A stretch of DNA of 6,537 nucleotides from Chitinophagales bacterium (GCA_020631035.1 JAHDIA010000359.1:1-6537); one strand, 5' to 3'; positions 1 through 6,537 are shown, counted from the first letter of the stretch. Numbers and translations: made by a program. Notes: generated from the sequence alone by a model not told the origin.

Positions 1-1
1 A

Positions 2-325
2 CACCATCAATTGTATACCAAGGTACACAGCAGCTATGTGAATGTTTTGTCTCAAATGTCTATAGAAGACATCAGTATTTGTGAAGCTTTGTATGCTGGC
101 ATTAATGCAGGGGGCTATGATTATCAAACAGTAGGTTTTGAGGTATCCAAAGTTTCCAATTTGCTCAATATTCCCGCTTCATTGGTGGTTCTTTCTTTTC
201 AAAATCTCTGGCGTTTGGGTGTATGTCATAGAGGTGTTGAGCCTGCTTATATGGCAGAAAAAGACCAAATTGTTTTTACAGCTTATGGTTGGCATTTTTT
301 ACAGGCTTGTTCTGTGATTAAGTAA
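2..325 (+). CDS. C-terminal part of an Abi-alpha/DUF4393-like protein (5' end outside window)
   Basis: The frame is open to the left edge: codons from base 2 read HHQLYTKVHSSYVNVLSQMS. A TTG at 11 could be called as a start but is more likely internal, so I treat this as the end of a longer gene. The visible piece has the order I associate with the C-terminal half of Abi-alpha (DUF4393) proteins. It begins with a 'VHSSYVNVLSQMS' segment like the family's 'hPsfveiLkqLs', followed by a helical part. A 'SFQNLWRLGV' segment resembles 'sl.NLiRLGli', and the end 'FTAYGWHFLQAC' resembles 'LT.fG..F..aC'. No signal peptide or membrane segment is visible in this part. Some family members are predicted to act in abortive phage infection, but the role is poorly tested. 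The family assignment is from memory of the consensus, not a search. The gene ends in TAA and converges on the minus-strand gene ending at 375. Confidence 0.6.
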   Translation, partial: HHQLYTKVHSSYVNVLSQMSIEDISICEALYAGINAGGYDYQTVGFEVSKVSNLLNIPASLVVLSFQNLWRLGVCHRGVEPAYMAEKDQIVFTAYGWHFLQACSVIK

Positions 326-349
326 TAGGGGATTAGGGGATTAGGGGAT
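326..349. repeat. Three tandem copies of an 8-bp repeat (TAGGGGAT)
   Basis: Three perfect back-to-back copies of TAGGGGAT lie at 326-333, 334-341 and 342-349, starting directly after the TAA stop of the left-edge gene. The last copy runs into the left arm of the hairpin at 344-373. Copy number in such short tandem repeats often changes by slippage. No function can be read from the sequence. Confidence 0.85.
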
Positions 350-373
350 TGAGTACTTAATCACTCAATTCCC
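344..373. terminator. Hairpin between convergent genes, possible bidirectional terminator
   Basis: The left arm at 344-354 (GGGGATTGAGT) pairs with the right arm at 363-373 (ACTCAATTCCC). The stem is 11 bp with one G-T wobble, and the 8-base loop is ACTTAATC. It ends one base from the TGA stop (375-377) of the minus-strand gene and lies 18 bases past the stop of the plus-strand gene. That position suits a shared transcript end. The stem is AT-rich in its inner half and neither side has a proper T-run, so it could instead be a transcript-stabilising hairpin or a dispersed palindromic repeat. Confidence 0.4.
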
Positions 374-374
374 A

Positions 375-1928
375 TCAATTCGTCTGAATGGGGATGTTTT
401 CTTGTACTTTTTTCTGGTCTTTCATCATATTTTCCATAATGACATCGGTGTAAGTACGGCGTTCTAATTTGGCTTTTAACCAAAACTTATAGATGACTAC
501 CTCATTGTTGCCTGGAATTGATTTGGGAGAACCATCAATGAATTGATTTATTTTGGTGATGATTCTGGGATTGCTCAATGGTGTGGGTTTGGAAGCCAAG
601 TCATTGACAATGCTAATGAATTGCTTTTCTCGTAAGAAAGTCTCCTGTTTGAACTCTTTTCTAAAGATGCGTTTGAGTTCTGTTAAACGATAAATTACAT
701 AGTTGGTATCATCTGACTCAAAATGGTAAATGATGTCGACTATGGAAATGCGCAATTGAAGGAGACGCGAAAGCTTGGAAAAGCCTTTGGAAATAACCAA
801 GGGGGCTATGGTATCCAAAGCTTTTTTGACTTGATTGGCTTTGTAGTAGGCTCCTGATAGGTTGAGTGGAATAAAAATATCATAAAAATTGGTTCCTGTC
901 AGTTCGGGATTGGCGATGATTTCTTGCATCAATTTCATCGCTTCTTCGGGTTGATCTGTAAAGGAATAATGGACGATTAAACTCTCATAATACATCCATA
1001 TGTGTTTGTCGTAGAATTTTTTGTTGTTGCCCAAAAGTGCCTTGTGCAATTTGTCTATGTACAATTTGGCTTGGGCAAAGTTGAAATTAATGTTGGAACA
1101 ATTGATGATCCAATGAATGATGCGAAAGAGTTCCTCATAACGAGCACTGTCAAAATAATTGACTGCTTCAAAATATTTTAGGCTTTTGAGTAGGTATTTT
1201 TCAAGATTGGTAAAATCTCGTTTTTGCAGCATAATGGTCCGAACACAAGTATGAATTTTGAATTGTACGTGTGGGTCTTCAGAAATGTCTTCACTAATAG
1301 ACAAACTTTCGATAATGGCTTCTAGTTCTATTCCAAAATCTTCTTTGCTCGAATAATTGTTGTCTCGCAAACGGTGGTTGATGGTGGCAATTAGAAAATC
1401 GACCTCTTGAGCCTGTACCAATGCCTTGTAGTTTTCTCGTTTTTTAGTAATGTATTCCTCTGGAGCTATTTTGTAGTAATCCCCTGTCAAATGGAGGATT
1501 TCAGAATAAATAATGTCTAACAAATCATTGTAACCATATTTTATGGCAGCCTTTTCTGCTTTGGTGAGGTATTTAAAAGCTTGCTCATAATCAGATTTGT
1601 AGCGAAAAATATTCGCCAATTGGATGGTATTGTACACCTTGAAACGCGGGTCTTTGTTCCGATTGAGCATCAATAGACTCTGCTCTATATCGTTTATGAG
1701 TCGATTTTTGAGCCGATAGAAAGCATTTTTGTTCCCATCAGGATAAAGTTCCATCACCAATTCTTCACCAAACTCATCGTATTGATCGTTTTTGATGTAA
1801 TCAAACAGTTGTAAATTTTTACTGTCTCCATCAGTTTGGTTATTGATGCGGCTAATATAAATCTTAAAATTCCTCAGTTCTTCCTTACTCAAAGAACTAA
1901 CCAATTCTGTCAAATGATAATTTGGCAT
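375..1928 (-). CDS. Hypothetical helical-repeat (TPR-like) cytoplasmic protein
   Basis: This 517-residue protein is complete, with an ATG start at 1928 and a TGA stop at 375. There is no signal peptide or membrane segment, so it is probably cytoplasmic. It opens with a short conserved-looking segment (LVSSLSKEELRNFKIYIS, residues 9-26) and is rich in amphipathic helices throughout. Pairs that look like degenerate TPR helices appear near residues 104-150 (ANIFRYKSDYEQAFKYLTKA), 228-300 and 352-440. The tail near residues 478-495 (VIYKFWLKAKLERRTYTD) also looks conserved. I recognise the general type as a long helical hypothetical of Bacteroidota but know no function for it, and I see no catalytic motif. 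It starts 22 bp after the stop of the FG-GAP gene on the same strand with no terminator visible between them. The two are probably co-transcribed, with this gene second. A scaffold or protein-binding role is only inference from the helical repeats. Confidence 0.85.
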   Translation of the reverse strand: MPNYHLTELVSSLSKEELRNFKIYISRINNQTDGDSKNLQLFDYIKNDQYDEFGEELVMELYPDGNKNAFYRLKNRLINDIEQSLLMLNRNKDPRFKVYNTIQLANIFRYKSDYEQAFKYLTKAEKAAIKYGYNDLLDIIYSEILHLTGDYYKIAPEEYITKKRENYKALVQAQEVDFLIATINHRLRDNNYSSKEDFGIELEAIIESLSISEDISEDPHVQFKIHTCVRTIMLQKRDFTNLEKYLLKSLKYFEAVNYFDSARYEELFRIIHWIINCSNINFNFAQAKLYIDKLHKALLGNNKKFYDKHIWMYYESLIVHYSFTDQPEEAMKLMQEIIANPELTGTNFYDIFIPLNLSGAYYKANQVKKALDTIAPLVISKGFSKLSRLLQLRISIVDIIYHFESDDTNYVIYRLTELKRIFRKEFKQETFLREKQFISIVNDLASKPTPLSNPRIITKINQFIDGSPKSIPGNNEVVIYKFWLKAKLERRTYTDVIMENMMKDQKKVQENIPIQTN

Positions 1929-1950
1929 AGTAGATACACTTCTGGCTAAG

Positions 1951-4248
1951 TTAATCTGAATGGATCATCACTTTGGCTGAATGGTGTTGTCCTTCCATAA
2001 TTACACTTAATATGAACATACCCGAAGGCAAATGAGCGGTGCTTATATTGTGTAGACAAGTATTGCAATAAAAAGTATCACTCCATACTATTTGCCCATT
2101 TAAATCAAAAATAAGGCATTGCACTTTACAATTGTTACACTCTTCGTTAAATTTAAGCATAATATTTGATTCAAAAGGCATATTGCTTAACTCAAATGGT
2201 AATTTTTCCAAATCAAGATGAGTTAACTCATTGATGACCACAGGAGTATCCACTTCTTCTTCTCCTATTTCGTACAAAAACAAACCTCCACGTCTGTTGC
2301 CCACAATCATTTCGGGCAAAGTATCTCCATCTAAGTCGGCAAGTGCTGGGCTACTGTATTGTCCTGCGGCTATCCCATTGATGCTGGCATTGACCAACTT
2401 AAAAGAGTCTTGTGCCATCCCTTCCTCATCAATTAAGTAATGGGCAATTTCGCCTGGTTTGGAACCAACCATCAATTGAATGCCTTCATATCCTGCCAAT
2501 TCAAAAAGATAAGGGTTAGAAAACCCATCAAAGGCCGTTTCCCCTACAGACACCTTGCCCCAAAAATCGCTCTTTTCCACAAACAGTGCCTCCGTAGTAG
2601 TCCCCTCATTTTCGTAATACCGCAGCTTTCCAGTTGTTGAGCCAATGACCAAATCCAACAAACCATCTTTGTTGACATCGTACAAAACAGGTGTACTGTT
2701 GCTGCCTACATCTATCCCTTGATAATTGGGAATAATTTGAGGAAAACTAGCGATTTGACCTTGTGTTGAGGCATTGGGCAAATAAAGCAATTTTCCGTTA
2801 GCCGCCCCACTTCCTATCGTTCCCGACAGTCCCAAAATCAAATCCAAGGCACCATCTCCATTCAAATCGCCAAAAGTCGGACGAATACTCAATAAATTGT
2901 TTTCAGCAATGTTCTCATTAAACAAATTTAAATAATTGTCCTCCACAAGTGTAAATTCAGCTTCATTGGCTGTTCCTGTATTTTCATACAAACTCAAAGT
3001 TGCCCCTTGTATTCCTTGCCCTTCTACTTCTCCCTCCAAATAAAAACTCCTATTCCCAATTACCAGATCCAATAGTCCATCTCCATTGTAATCAAAAAAG
3101 CTAGGTTGGGAATACCAACTCACATCCATTGAAGATTCAATAGCAAATGCTCTAGTTTGCAATTCAAACTCAACATTTTGTTCTGTTCCAACGTTTTGAT
3201 ACATCCACGCATCAAAATAAGGATCGACGGCATCATTAAGGGTAAAAGGAGAGACTAGCAATTCTCTCAAACCATCATTGTTGATGTCTTCATAAAAGGC
3301 TGCTGGAAATTGTCTGACAAATACCCGTACATCATTGACTGGAAAATTAGAGGCTTGATTTTCTACATAAGCATCTTCTATAGTTCCTGCATTTTCCAAC
3401 AACAACAAATGACTGAAATTCAGATTACCCACCAACAATTCTTTGTCCATATCTCCATCTAGGTCAATGGGCAAAATGGTGGAACCCGCATGAATACTGC
3501 TGCGACCTTCTTCCAAGCCTGTTTCCCCGACAATTGGTTGGGGGGTTCCCATACCAATACAAGTATCCAGTCTCGCTTCTTTTTCAATCCCATTTTCAAA
3601 AAAGTGCCCCCAACAACTATCGGTTACAGCAAAGTGCAAATCACCACACTCTTCGCCTATATTTTCGTACAAAAACATAAAACCACCATTGGGCTGAAAG
3701 TCCATAATGTCCATCAATCCATCCCCTGTCACATCATCAAAAGCGGGAAGTGCATCCGAATTAAAAGAAAAATTAAACCCTTCTGTTATGACCTCCTCTT
3801 CAGGCAATTCCTCAAAAGTTAGTTCATTTGCTTCATTGTATTCCCCTCTAAAAACTCTCAAGCCCAAATCTGGATTGCGGGTTGTAAACAAGTCTTTTAC
3901 CCCATCACAATCAAAATCCCTCAACAATACCCAACCAATACTCTCTGGCAAATTTCGTACATATCTAGGCGCAAATTCATAACTGGATTCTCCTTGAATG
4001 CCTAAATTCAAAAAAGTCAAATATTGATTGTCTGCTCTTTCAAAAATAACCAAATCGTCCCAACCATCATTGTCCAAATCAGCTGTAGAAAAAAGTGGCT
4101 TCAACAACCCACCCGACCAAGCAAAATTCAAGGGACCTTCATCATTCAATACAGGAATTTTATCTGTTCGTCTCATCGGAATGGTATCTTGAGCGCACAA
4201 ATCACCTACCAACAATGTGGCAATCACACAATAAAAAAACAGCTTCAT
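1951..4248 (-). CDS. Secreted FG-GAP/VCBS repeat protein with T9SS-type C-terminal sorting tail
   Basis: I place the start at the ATG at 4246-4248, which opens directly on a signal peptide (MKLFFYCVIATLLVGDLCAQ, cleavage likely after AQ). ATGs at 4257 and 4299 are also in frame; residue numbers here count from the 4299 ATG (782 residues). The mature protein carries nine Asp-rich FG-GAP/VCBS-type motifs of form DxDxDGxxD followed by LVIGN-like strands. They lie near residues 75, 128, 189, 279, 338, 403, 478, 541 and 655, and the first is DLDNDGWDD. Such repeats usually build a calcium-binding beta-propeller used in surface binding. A Glu-rich linker (679-683) leads to the last ~85 residues, which look like a Por-type tail: FDLNGQIVW (731-739), HLPSGMFILSV (756-766) and a final KVMIHSD. 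Export is therefore expected by Sec across the inner membrane and by the type IX system across the outer membrane. The ligand is unknown. The tail contains two CxxC pairs, which I do not regard as usual. Confidence 0.9.
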   Translation of the reverse strand: MKLFFYCVIATLLVGDLCAQDTIPMRRTDKIPVLNDEGPLNFAWSGGLLKPLFSTADLDNDGWDDLVIFERADNQYLTFLNLGIQGESSYEFAPRYVRNLPESIGWVLLRDFDCDGVKDLFTTRNPDLGLRVFRGEYNEANELTFEELPEEEVITEGFNFSFNSDALPAFDDVTGDGLMDIMDFQPNGGFMFLYENIGEECGDLHFAVTDSCWGHFFENGIEKEARLDTCIGMGTPQPIVGETGLEEGRSSIHAGSTILPIDLDGDMDKELLVGNLNFSHLLLLENAGTIEDAYVENQASNFPVNDVRVFVRQFPAAFYEDINNDGLRELLVSPFTLNDAVDPYFDAWMYQNVGTEQNVEFELQTRAFAIESSMDVSWYSQPSFFDYNGDGLLDLVIGNRSFYLEGEVEGQGIQGATLSLYENTGTANEAEFTLVEDNYLNLFNENIAENNLLSIRPTFGDLNGDGALDLILGLSGTIGSGAANGKLLYLPNASTQGQIASFPQIIPNYQGIDVGSNSTPVLYDVNKDGLLDLVIGSTTGKLRYYENEGTTTEALFVEKSDFWGKVSVGETAFDGFSNPYLFELAGYEGIQLMVGSKPGEIAHYLIDEEGMAQDSFKLVNASINGIAAGQYSSPALADLDGDTLPEMIVGNRRGGLFLYEIGEEEVDTPVVINELTHLDLEKLPFELSNMPFESNIMLKFNEECNNCKVQCLIFDLNGQIVWSDTFYCNTCLHNISTAHLPSGMFILSVIMEGQHHSAKVMIHSD

Positions 4249-4296
4249 CTTAATCATACTATCAATATTGTTATTATATTCAATGCTCGTTTGGAA

Positions 4297-4315
4297 CACT
4301 CCCTTAATTGGAGTG
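4297..4315. promoter_or_regulatory. Inverted repeat in the divergent intergenic region
   Basis: CACTCC at 4297-4302 and GGAGTG at 4310-4315 form a perfect 6-bp inverted repeat around a 7-base AT-rich spacer (CTTAATT). It lies about 20 bases before the antiporter ATG and, on the other strand, just after the predicted transcript start of the FG-GAP gene. It could be an operator for a dimeric regulator or a leader hairpin. No regulator gene lies in the window and a repeat this short may be fortuitous. Confidence 0.3.
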
Positions 4316-4323
4316 GCAAATTA

Positions 4324-4353
4324 CAAAATAAGCTATGCATTTAAAACTTACAA
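4324..4353 (-). promoter_or_regulatory. Candidate Bacteroidota-type promoter for the FG-GAP/TPR-like unit
   Basis: Read on the minus strand, TTG at 4353-4351 is followed after 19 bases by TTATTTTG at 4331-4324. This approximates the Bacteroidota primary-sigma pattern TTTG-N19-21-TAnnTTTG, with one mismatch in the -7 element and a three-base -33 element. Transcription would begin near 4317, giving a leader of roughly 70 bases to the ATG at 4248. The upstream element overlaps the first codons of the divergent antiporter gene, so the two units may influence each other. Short AT-rich matches occur by chance, so this is tentative. Confidence 0.3.
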
Positions 4354-6317
4354 TAAGCTTCTTGCTATCTCTTTTACTATTTACAAATGTTTCTGGTCAA
4401 ACAATTGACCGTTTGGCAGTTCAATTAAATGGTAACAATAGCAAAGAAGCCACCATTGCAATCAAAGCACTCGACGATTCAGGCAATGTGCTTTCCTCCC
4501 TCAATGGTCCCCACGAAATCAAAATCAATGGAGAAGTACAAGCATTCAACTTCTCTCAAGGTATAAGCAACAACTCCGCCGAAAAATTGTTAAAATCAGA
4601 CGATGGAACCAAAAGTTTTTTCTATGCTCAACCCAAAGACCGCCCAGGTATCCTCAATCGGGTACACAGCAAAGATGGCAAACTGAGCTTTAGTAAAATT
4701 CCCCTTTGGATGTCCATCATTCCTCCACTTGTCGCCATTATTTTGGCACTCCTACTCAAAGAAGTCCTCATTTCACTCTTTGTAGGCATTTGGGCAGGGG
4801 CTTTTATCTTAAACGGATTTACCTTTAGTGGTATTTTTAGCAGCCTCTTTACAGTCATCGAAAAATACATTGTCAATGCCTTGGCAGACAAAGATCACCT
4901 ATCTGTCGTCATCTTCTCTATGTTGATTGGTGGGATGGTTGCCATCATTTCCCGAAATGGAGGTATGAAGGGAGTCGTCAACAAACTCGCTCGCTTTGCC
5001 AACAATGCCCGAAATACCCAATTTGTCACCTGGTTTTTGGGTGTAGCCATCTTTTTTGACGATTATGCCAACACCCTCATTGTGGGCAATACCATGCGAC
5101 CTGTCACCGACCGTTTTCGTATCTCCAGAGAAAAACTGGCTTATATAGTCGATTGTACCGCCGCTCCCATTGCAGCCGTCGCCTTTGTTACCACTTGGAT
5201 TGGTGCCGAATTGGGCTACATTTCTGGAGCAGTCGAAAAACTGGGTATAGAGGAAAGTGCCTATAGTATGTTTCTCAATTCTTTGTCCTATTCCTTTTAT
5301 CCCGTCTTAACGCTGGCATTTGTCTTATTCCTCATCTTTACCAACAAAGATTATGGACCTATGCACAAAGCCGAAAGTCGAGCGCGAATCAAAGGAGAAC
5401 TCTATGACCAAAGTACCGACAGAGGCGAAGGAGAAGTGGACAATTCTCTTGAAGAACTCGAACCTGTCGAAGGCATTCCACATCTTTGGTACAATGCCCT
5501 CATTCCTGTAATGGTCGTCATCATTGGAACCATCATTGGTTTGTTCTACACTGGACACAATGCCGATACTTGGGCAAATCCAGAATTGGGTCTATTGGGC
5601 AAACTCTCTGAAGTCATTGGAAATTCCAATTCTTATGCCGCCTTGCTTTGGAGTTCTATCAGTGCGGTCATTGTCGCCATCATTTTGAGTGTAGGTGGCC
5701 GCCTACTAACGCTCAAAGGGGTAATGGAAACCTTTACCGATGGATTAAAAACAATGCTTCCTGCTATTTTAATCCTTATTTTGGCGTGGTCCTTGGGCAA
5801 AATCACCCAAGATTTATACACAGCCGATTTCTTAACCGATATGCTCGATGGCTTCCTCAGTCCTTATTGGATTCCAGCCGTTACCTTTATCTTAGCAGGA
5901 CTCATTGCCTTTTCTACTGGTTCTAGTTGGAGTACCATGGCGATATTGTATCCGCTCATCCTCCCTGCCACTTGGAGCATCGCCAATACAGCAGGATTGG
6001 AAATCACGGAAATAATGCCCATTTTCTACAATGTCATTTCGTGTGTTCTGGCAGGTGCCGTTTTTGGGGATCACTGCTCCCCCATTTCCGACACCACCAT
6101 ATTGAGTTCCCTTGCTTCGAGTTGCAACCACATCGATCACGTTCGCACCCAAATGCCCTACGCCCTCACTGTTGGCGGTGTCAGTATTCTATTGTGTATT
6201 CTATCTATGCAAATTTCACTTCCTAGTATCATCTGGTTTATCCTTGGCTTTGTCCTACTCTTTGGTATACTGATGCTGCTGGGTAAGAAAGTACCCATTT
6301 ATGAGGAAGAGACTTGA
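4335..6317 (+). CDS. Na+/H+ antiporter, NhaC family, with exported N-terminal domain
   Basis: This 660-residue membrane protein is predicted to exchange Na+ for H+ across the inner membrane for pH and sodium homeostasis. Residues 1-21 form a signal peptide (MHLKLTISFLLSLLLFTNVS). Residues 22-118 are a hydrophilic, probably beta-rich region expected in the periplasm. From about residue 123 there are roughly a dozen membrane segments with NhaC-family hallmarks. These are FFDDYANTLIVGNTMRP (240-256), with its acidic pair inside the membrane region, CTAAPIAAVAFVTTWIGAELG (274-294), STGSSWSTMA (527-536) and GDHCSPISDTTILSS (578-592). An acidic loop at about 337-384 separates the two halves. The family (PF03553) also includes exchangers with organic substrates such as malate/lactate, so the exact substrate is inferred. 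The start is the ATG at 4335, preceded by an A-rich stretch (ACAAAATAAGCT) and no Shine-Dalgarno site. The gene is transcribed divergently from the FG-GAP gene and appears to stand alone, ending at a terminator-like hairpin. Confidence 0.92.
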   Translation: MHLKLTISFLLSLLLFTNVSGQTIDRLAVQLNGNNSKEATIAIKALDDSGNVLSSLNGPHEIKINGEVQAFNFSQGISNNSAEKLLKSDDGTKSFFYAQPKDRPGILNRVHSKDGKLSFSKIPLWMSIIPPLVAIILALLLKEVLISLFVGIWAGAFILNGFTFSGIFSSLFTVIEKYIVNALADKDHLSVVIFSMLIGGMVAIISRNGGMKGVVNKLARFANNARNTQFVTWFLGVAIFFDDYANTLIVGNTMRPVTDRFRISREKLAYIVDCTAAPIAAVAFVTTWIGAELGYISGAVEKLGIEESAYSMFLNSLSYSFYPVLTLAFVLFLIFTNKDYGPMHKAESRARIKGELYDQSTDRGEGEVDNSLEELEPVEGIPHLWYNALIPVMVVIIGTIIGLFYTGHNADTWANPELGLLGKLSEVIGNSNSYAALLWSSISAVIVAIILSVGGRLLTLKGVMETFTDGLKTMLPAILILILAWSLGKITQDLYTADFLTDMLDGFLSPYWIPAVTFILAGLIAFSTGSSWSTMAILYPLILPATWSIANTAGLEITEIMPIFYNVISCVLAGAVFGDHCSPISDTTILSSLASSCNHIDHVRTQMPYALTVGGVSILLCILSMQISLPSIIWFILGFVLLFGILMLLGKKVPIYEEET

Positions 6318-6320
6318 GAG

Positions 6321-6334
6321 TTGTGAATTGTGAA
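6321..6334. repeat. Two tandem copies of a 7-bp repeat (TTGTGAA)
   Basis: TTGTGAA occurs twice back to back at 6321-6327 and 6328-6334, three bases after the antiporter stop codon. The second copy forms part of the left arm of the following hairpin. The arrangement mirrors the repeat-plus-hairpin after the left-edge gene, though the sequences differ. Confidence 0.7.
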
Positions 6335-6378
6335 TGGAAATTCTATTCCGCATTTATAATTCACCATTCATAATTTTT
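6326..6378 (+). terminator. Hairpin with T-run, likely terminator of the antiporter gene
   Basis: AATTGTGAATGG at 6326-6337 pairs with CCATTCATAATT at 6364-6375 (12 bp, one G-T wobble). A further AATT/AATT pair (6339-6342 with 6358-6361) lies inside after a small internal loop. Five T residues follow at 6374-6378, partly within the arm, as in a factor-independent terminator. It starts 8 bases after the stop codon. The stem is AT-rich and the loop long, so efficiency is uncertain. Confidence 0.5.
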
Positions 6379-6380
6379 AT

Positions 6381-6537
6381 GAGGCAACGTGCGTGGCTTA
6401 TGGCGGCATTATGGTCTGGTTAACCAACGCATACTTTGGGCTGCGTACAAGGGGGATTCCTCCCGCTCATCCGACGCTTCTAGATGTTGGGTATCTAAAA
6501 ACAATCTGCTAAGTTGATGCTCCCCATCTATTCATTT
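6381..6537. other. Unidentified GC-richer segment with consecutive hairpins, no convincing gene
   Basis: After the terminator the base composition shifts: the first 100 bases (6381-6480) are about 57% GC by my hand count, clearly above the flanking genes. Several pairings can be drawn. GTGCGTGG (6389-6396) pairs with 6424-6432 with one bulged A. TGGTTAACCA (6417-6426) is a perfect 10-bp palindrome. ACGCA (6427-6431) can alternatively pair with TGCGT (6442-6446). A short G/C hairpin spans 6451-6463, and TAGAT/ATCTA closes a stem at 6481-6497. Open frames on both strands (plus-strand codons 6383-6514, and one on the minus strand) lack a good start and are short. It could be a structured RNA, the edge of a mobile element or group II intron, or a dispersed repeat. 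I cannot choose among these, and it may continue beyond the window. Confidence 0.35.

Noticed and set aside
2231..2640. Two plus-strand open frames of 66-69 codons opposite the FG-GAP gene
   Set aside because: They lie antisense within a clear coding region with recognisable FG-GAP motifs and show no domain or export features of their own.
3490..4344. Three plus-strand open frames of 91-110 codons opposite the FG-GAP gene's 5' half
   Set aside because: They overlap one another and the real gene in other frames. Their composition reflects the reverse complement of Asp/Gly-rich repeats.
4335..4400. Lipoprotein-type signal on the antiporter or the FG-GAP protein
   Set aside because: The antiporter's signal region has no cysteine. 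The FG-GAP signal has Cys preceded by GDL, which does not fit a lipobox, so ordinary signal peptidase cleavage is more likely.
4628..6226. Several short open frames on both strands inside the antiporter gene
   Set aside because: All lie within the confirmed NhaC coding frame, and none has a recognisable motif.
6379..6423. A 14-codon plus-strand frame (MRQRAWLMAALWSG) after the terminator
   Set aside because: It begins immediately at the terminator's T-run, has no visible ribosome-binding context and is too short to support on sequence alone.
6383..6517. A 44-codon plus-strand frame open from 6383 to a TGA at 6515
   Set aside because: It has no ATG and only a GTG at 6389. It is Ser/Arg-rich without a hydrophobic core pattern, and the segment looks more like structured non-coding DNA.
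1..6537. CRISPR arrays, tRNA or rRNA genes, complete insertion sequences
   Set aside because: No spaced direct repeats, no cloverleaf with a CCA/TTCGA arm, no rRNA landmarks and no transposase frame were seen on either strand.

Overview
The window most likely comes from a member of the Bacteroidota, probably near the Saprospiraceae or a related order. It has moderately low GC and no clear Shine-Dalgarno sites. It also carries a secreted FG-GAP repeat protein with a C-terminal tail of the type IX secretion (Por) kind, a system essentially confined to this phylum. The finer placement is an impression, not a measurement.

Layout: (1) At 2-325 (+) is the 3' end of a gene whose start lies outside the window; its C-terminus resembles the Abi-alpha/DUF4393 family. 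(2) It converges on a two-gene minus-strand unit across a 49-bp gap that holds three copies of an 8-bp repeat and a hairpin. (3) The minus-strand unit reads from about 4248 down to 375. It consists of a secreted, nine-motif FG-GAP/VCBS protein with a T9SS-type tail, followed 22 bp later by a 517-residue cytoplasmic, helical, TPR-like protein of unknown function. (4) A short divergent intergenic region, 86 bp if the FG-GAP protein starts at 4248, holds a candidate Bacteroidota-type promoter for the minus-strand unit and a small inverted repeat. (5) At 4335-6317 (+) is an NhaC-family Na+/H+ antiporter preceded by a signal peptide and an exported region of about 95 residues. (6) It ends in a hairpin followed by a T-run, a likely terminator. 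(7) The last 160 bases are GC-richer, hold no convincing gene and can fold into several consecutive hairpins; their identity is unknown.

The genes do not form an obvious pathway. The antiporter is a housekeeping ion-homeostasis gene, the FG-GAP protein is a cell-surface or secreted protein, and the helical protein is a lineage-type hypothetical that may simply be co-transcribed. I see no convincing new multi-gene system. The points most worth a second look are the unidentified segment at the right edge, the cysteine pairs in the T9SS-type tail, the exported domain on the antiporter, and the possible abortive-infection-type fragment at the left edge.
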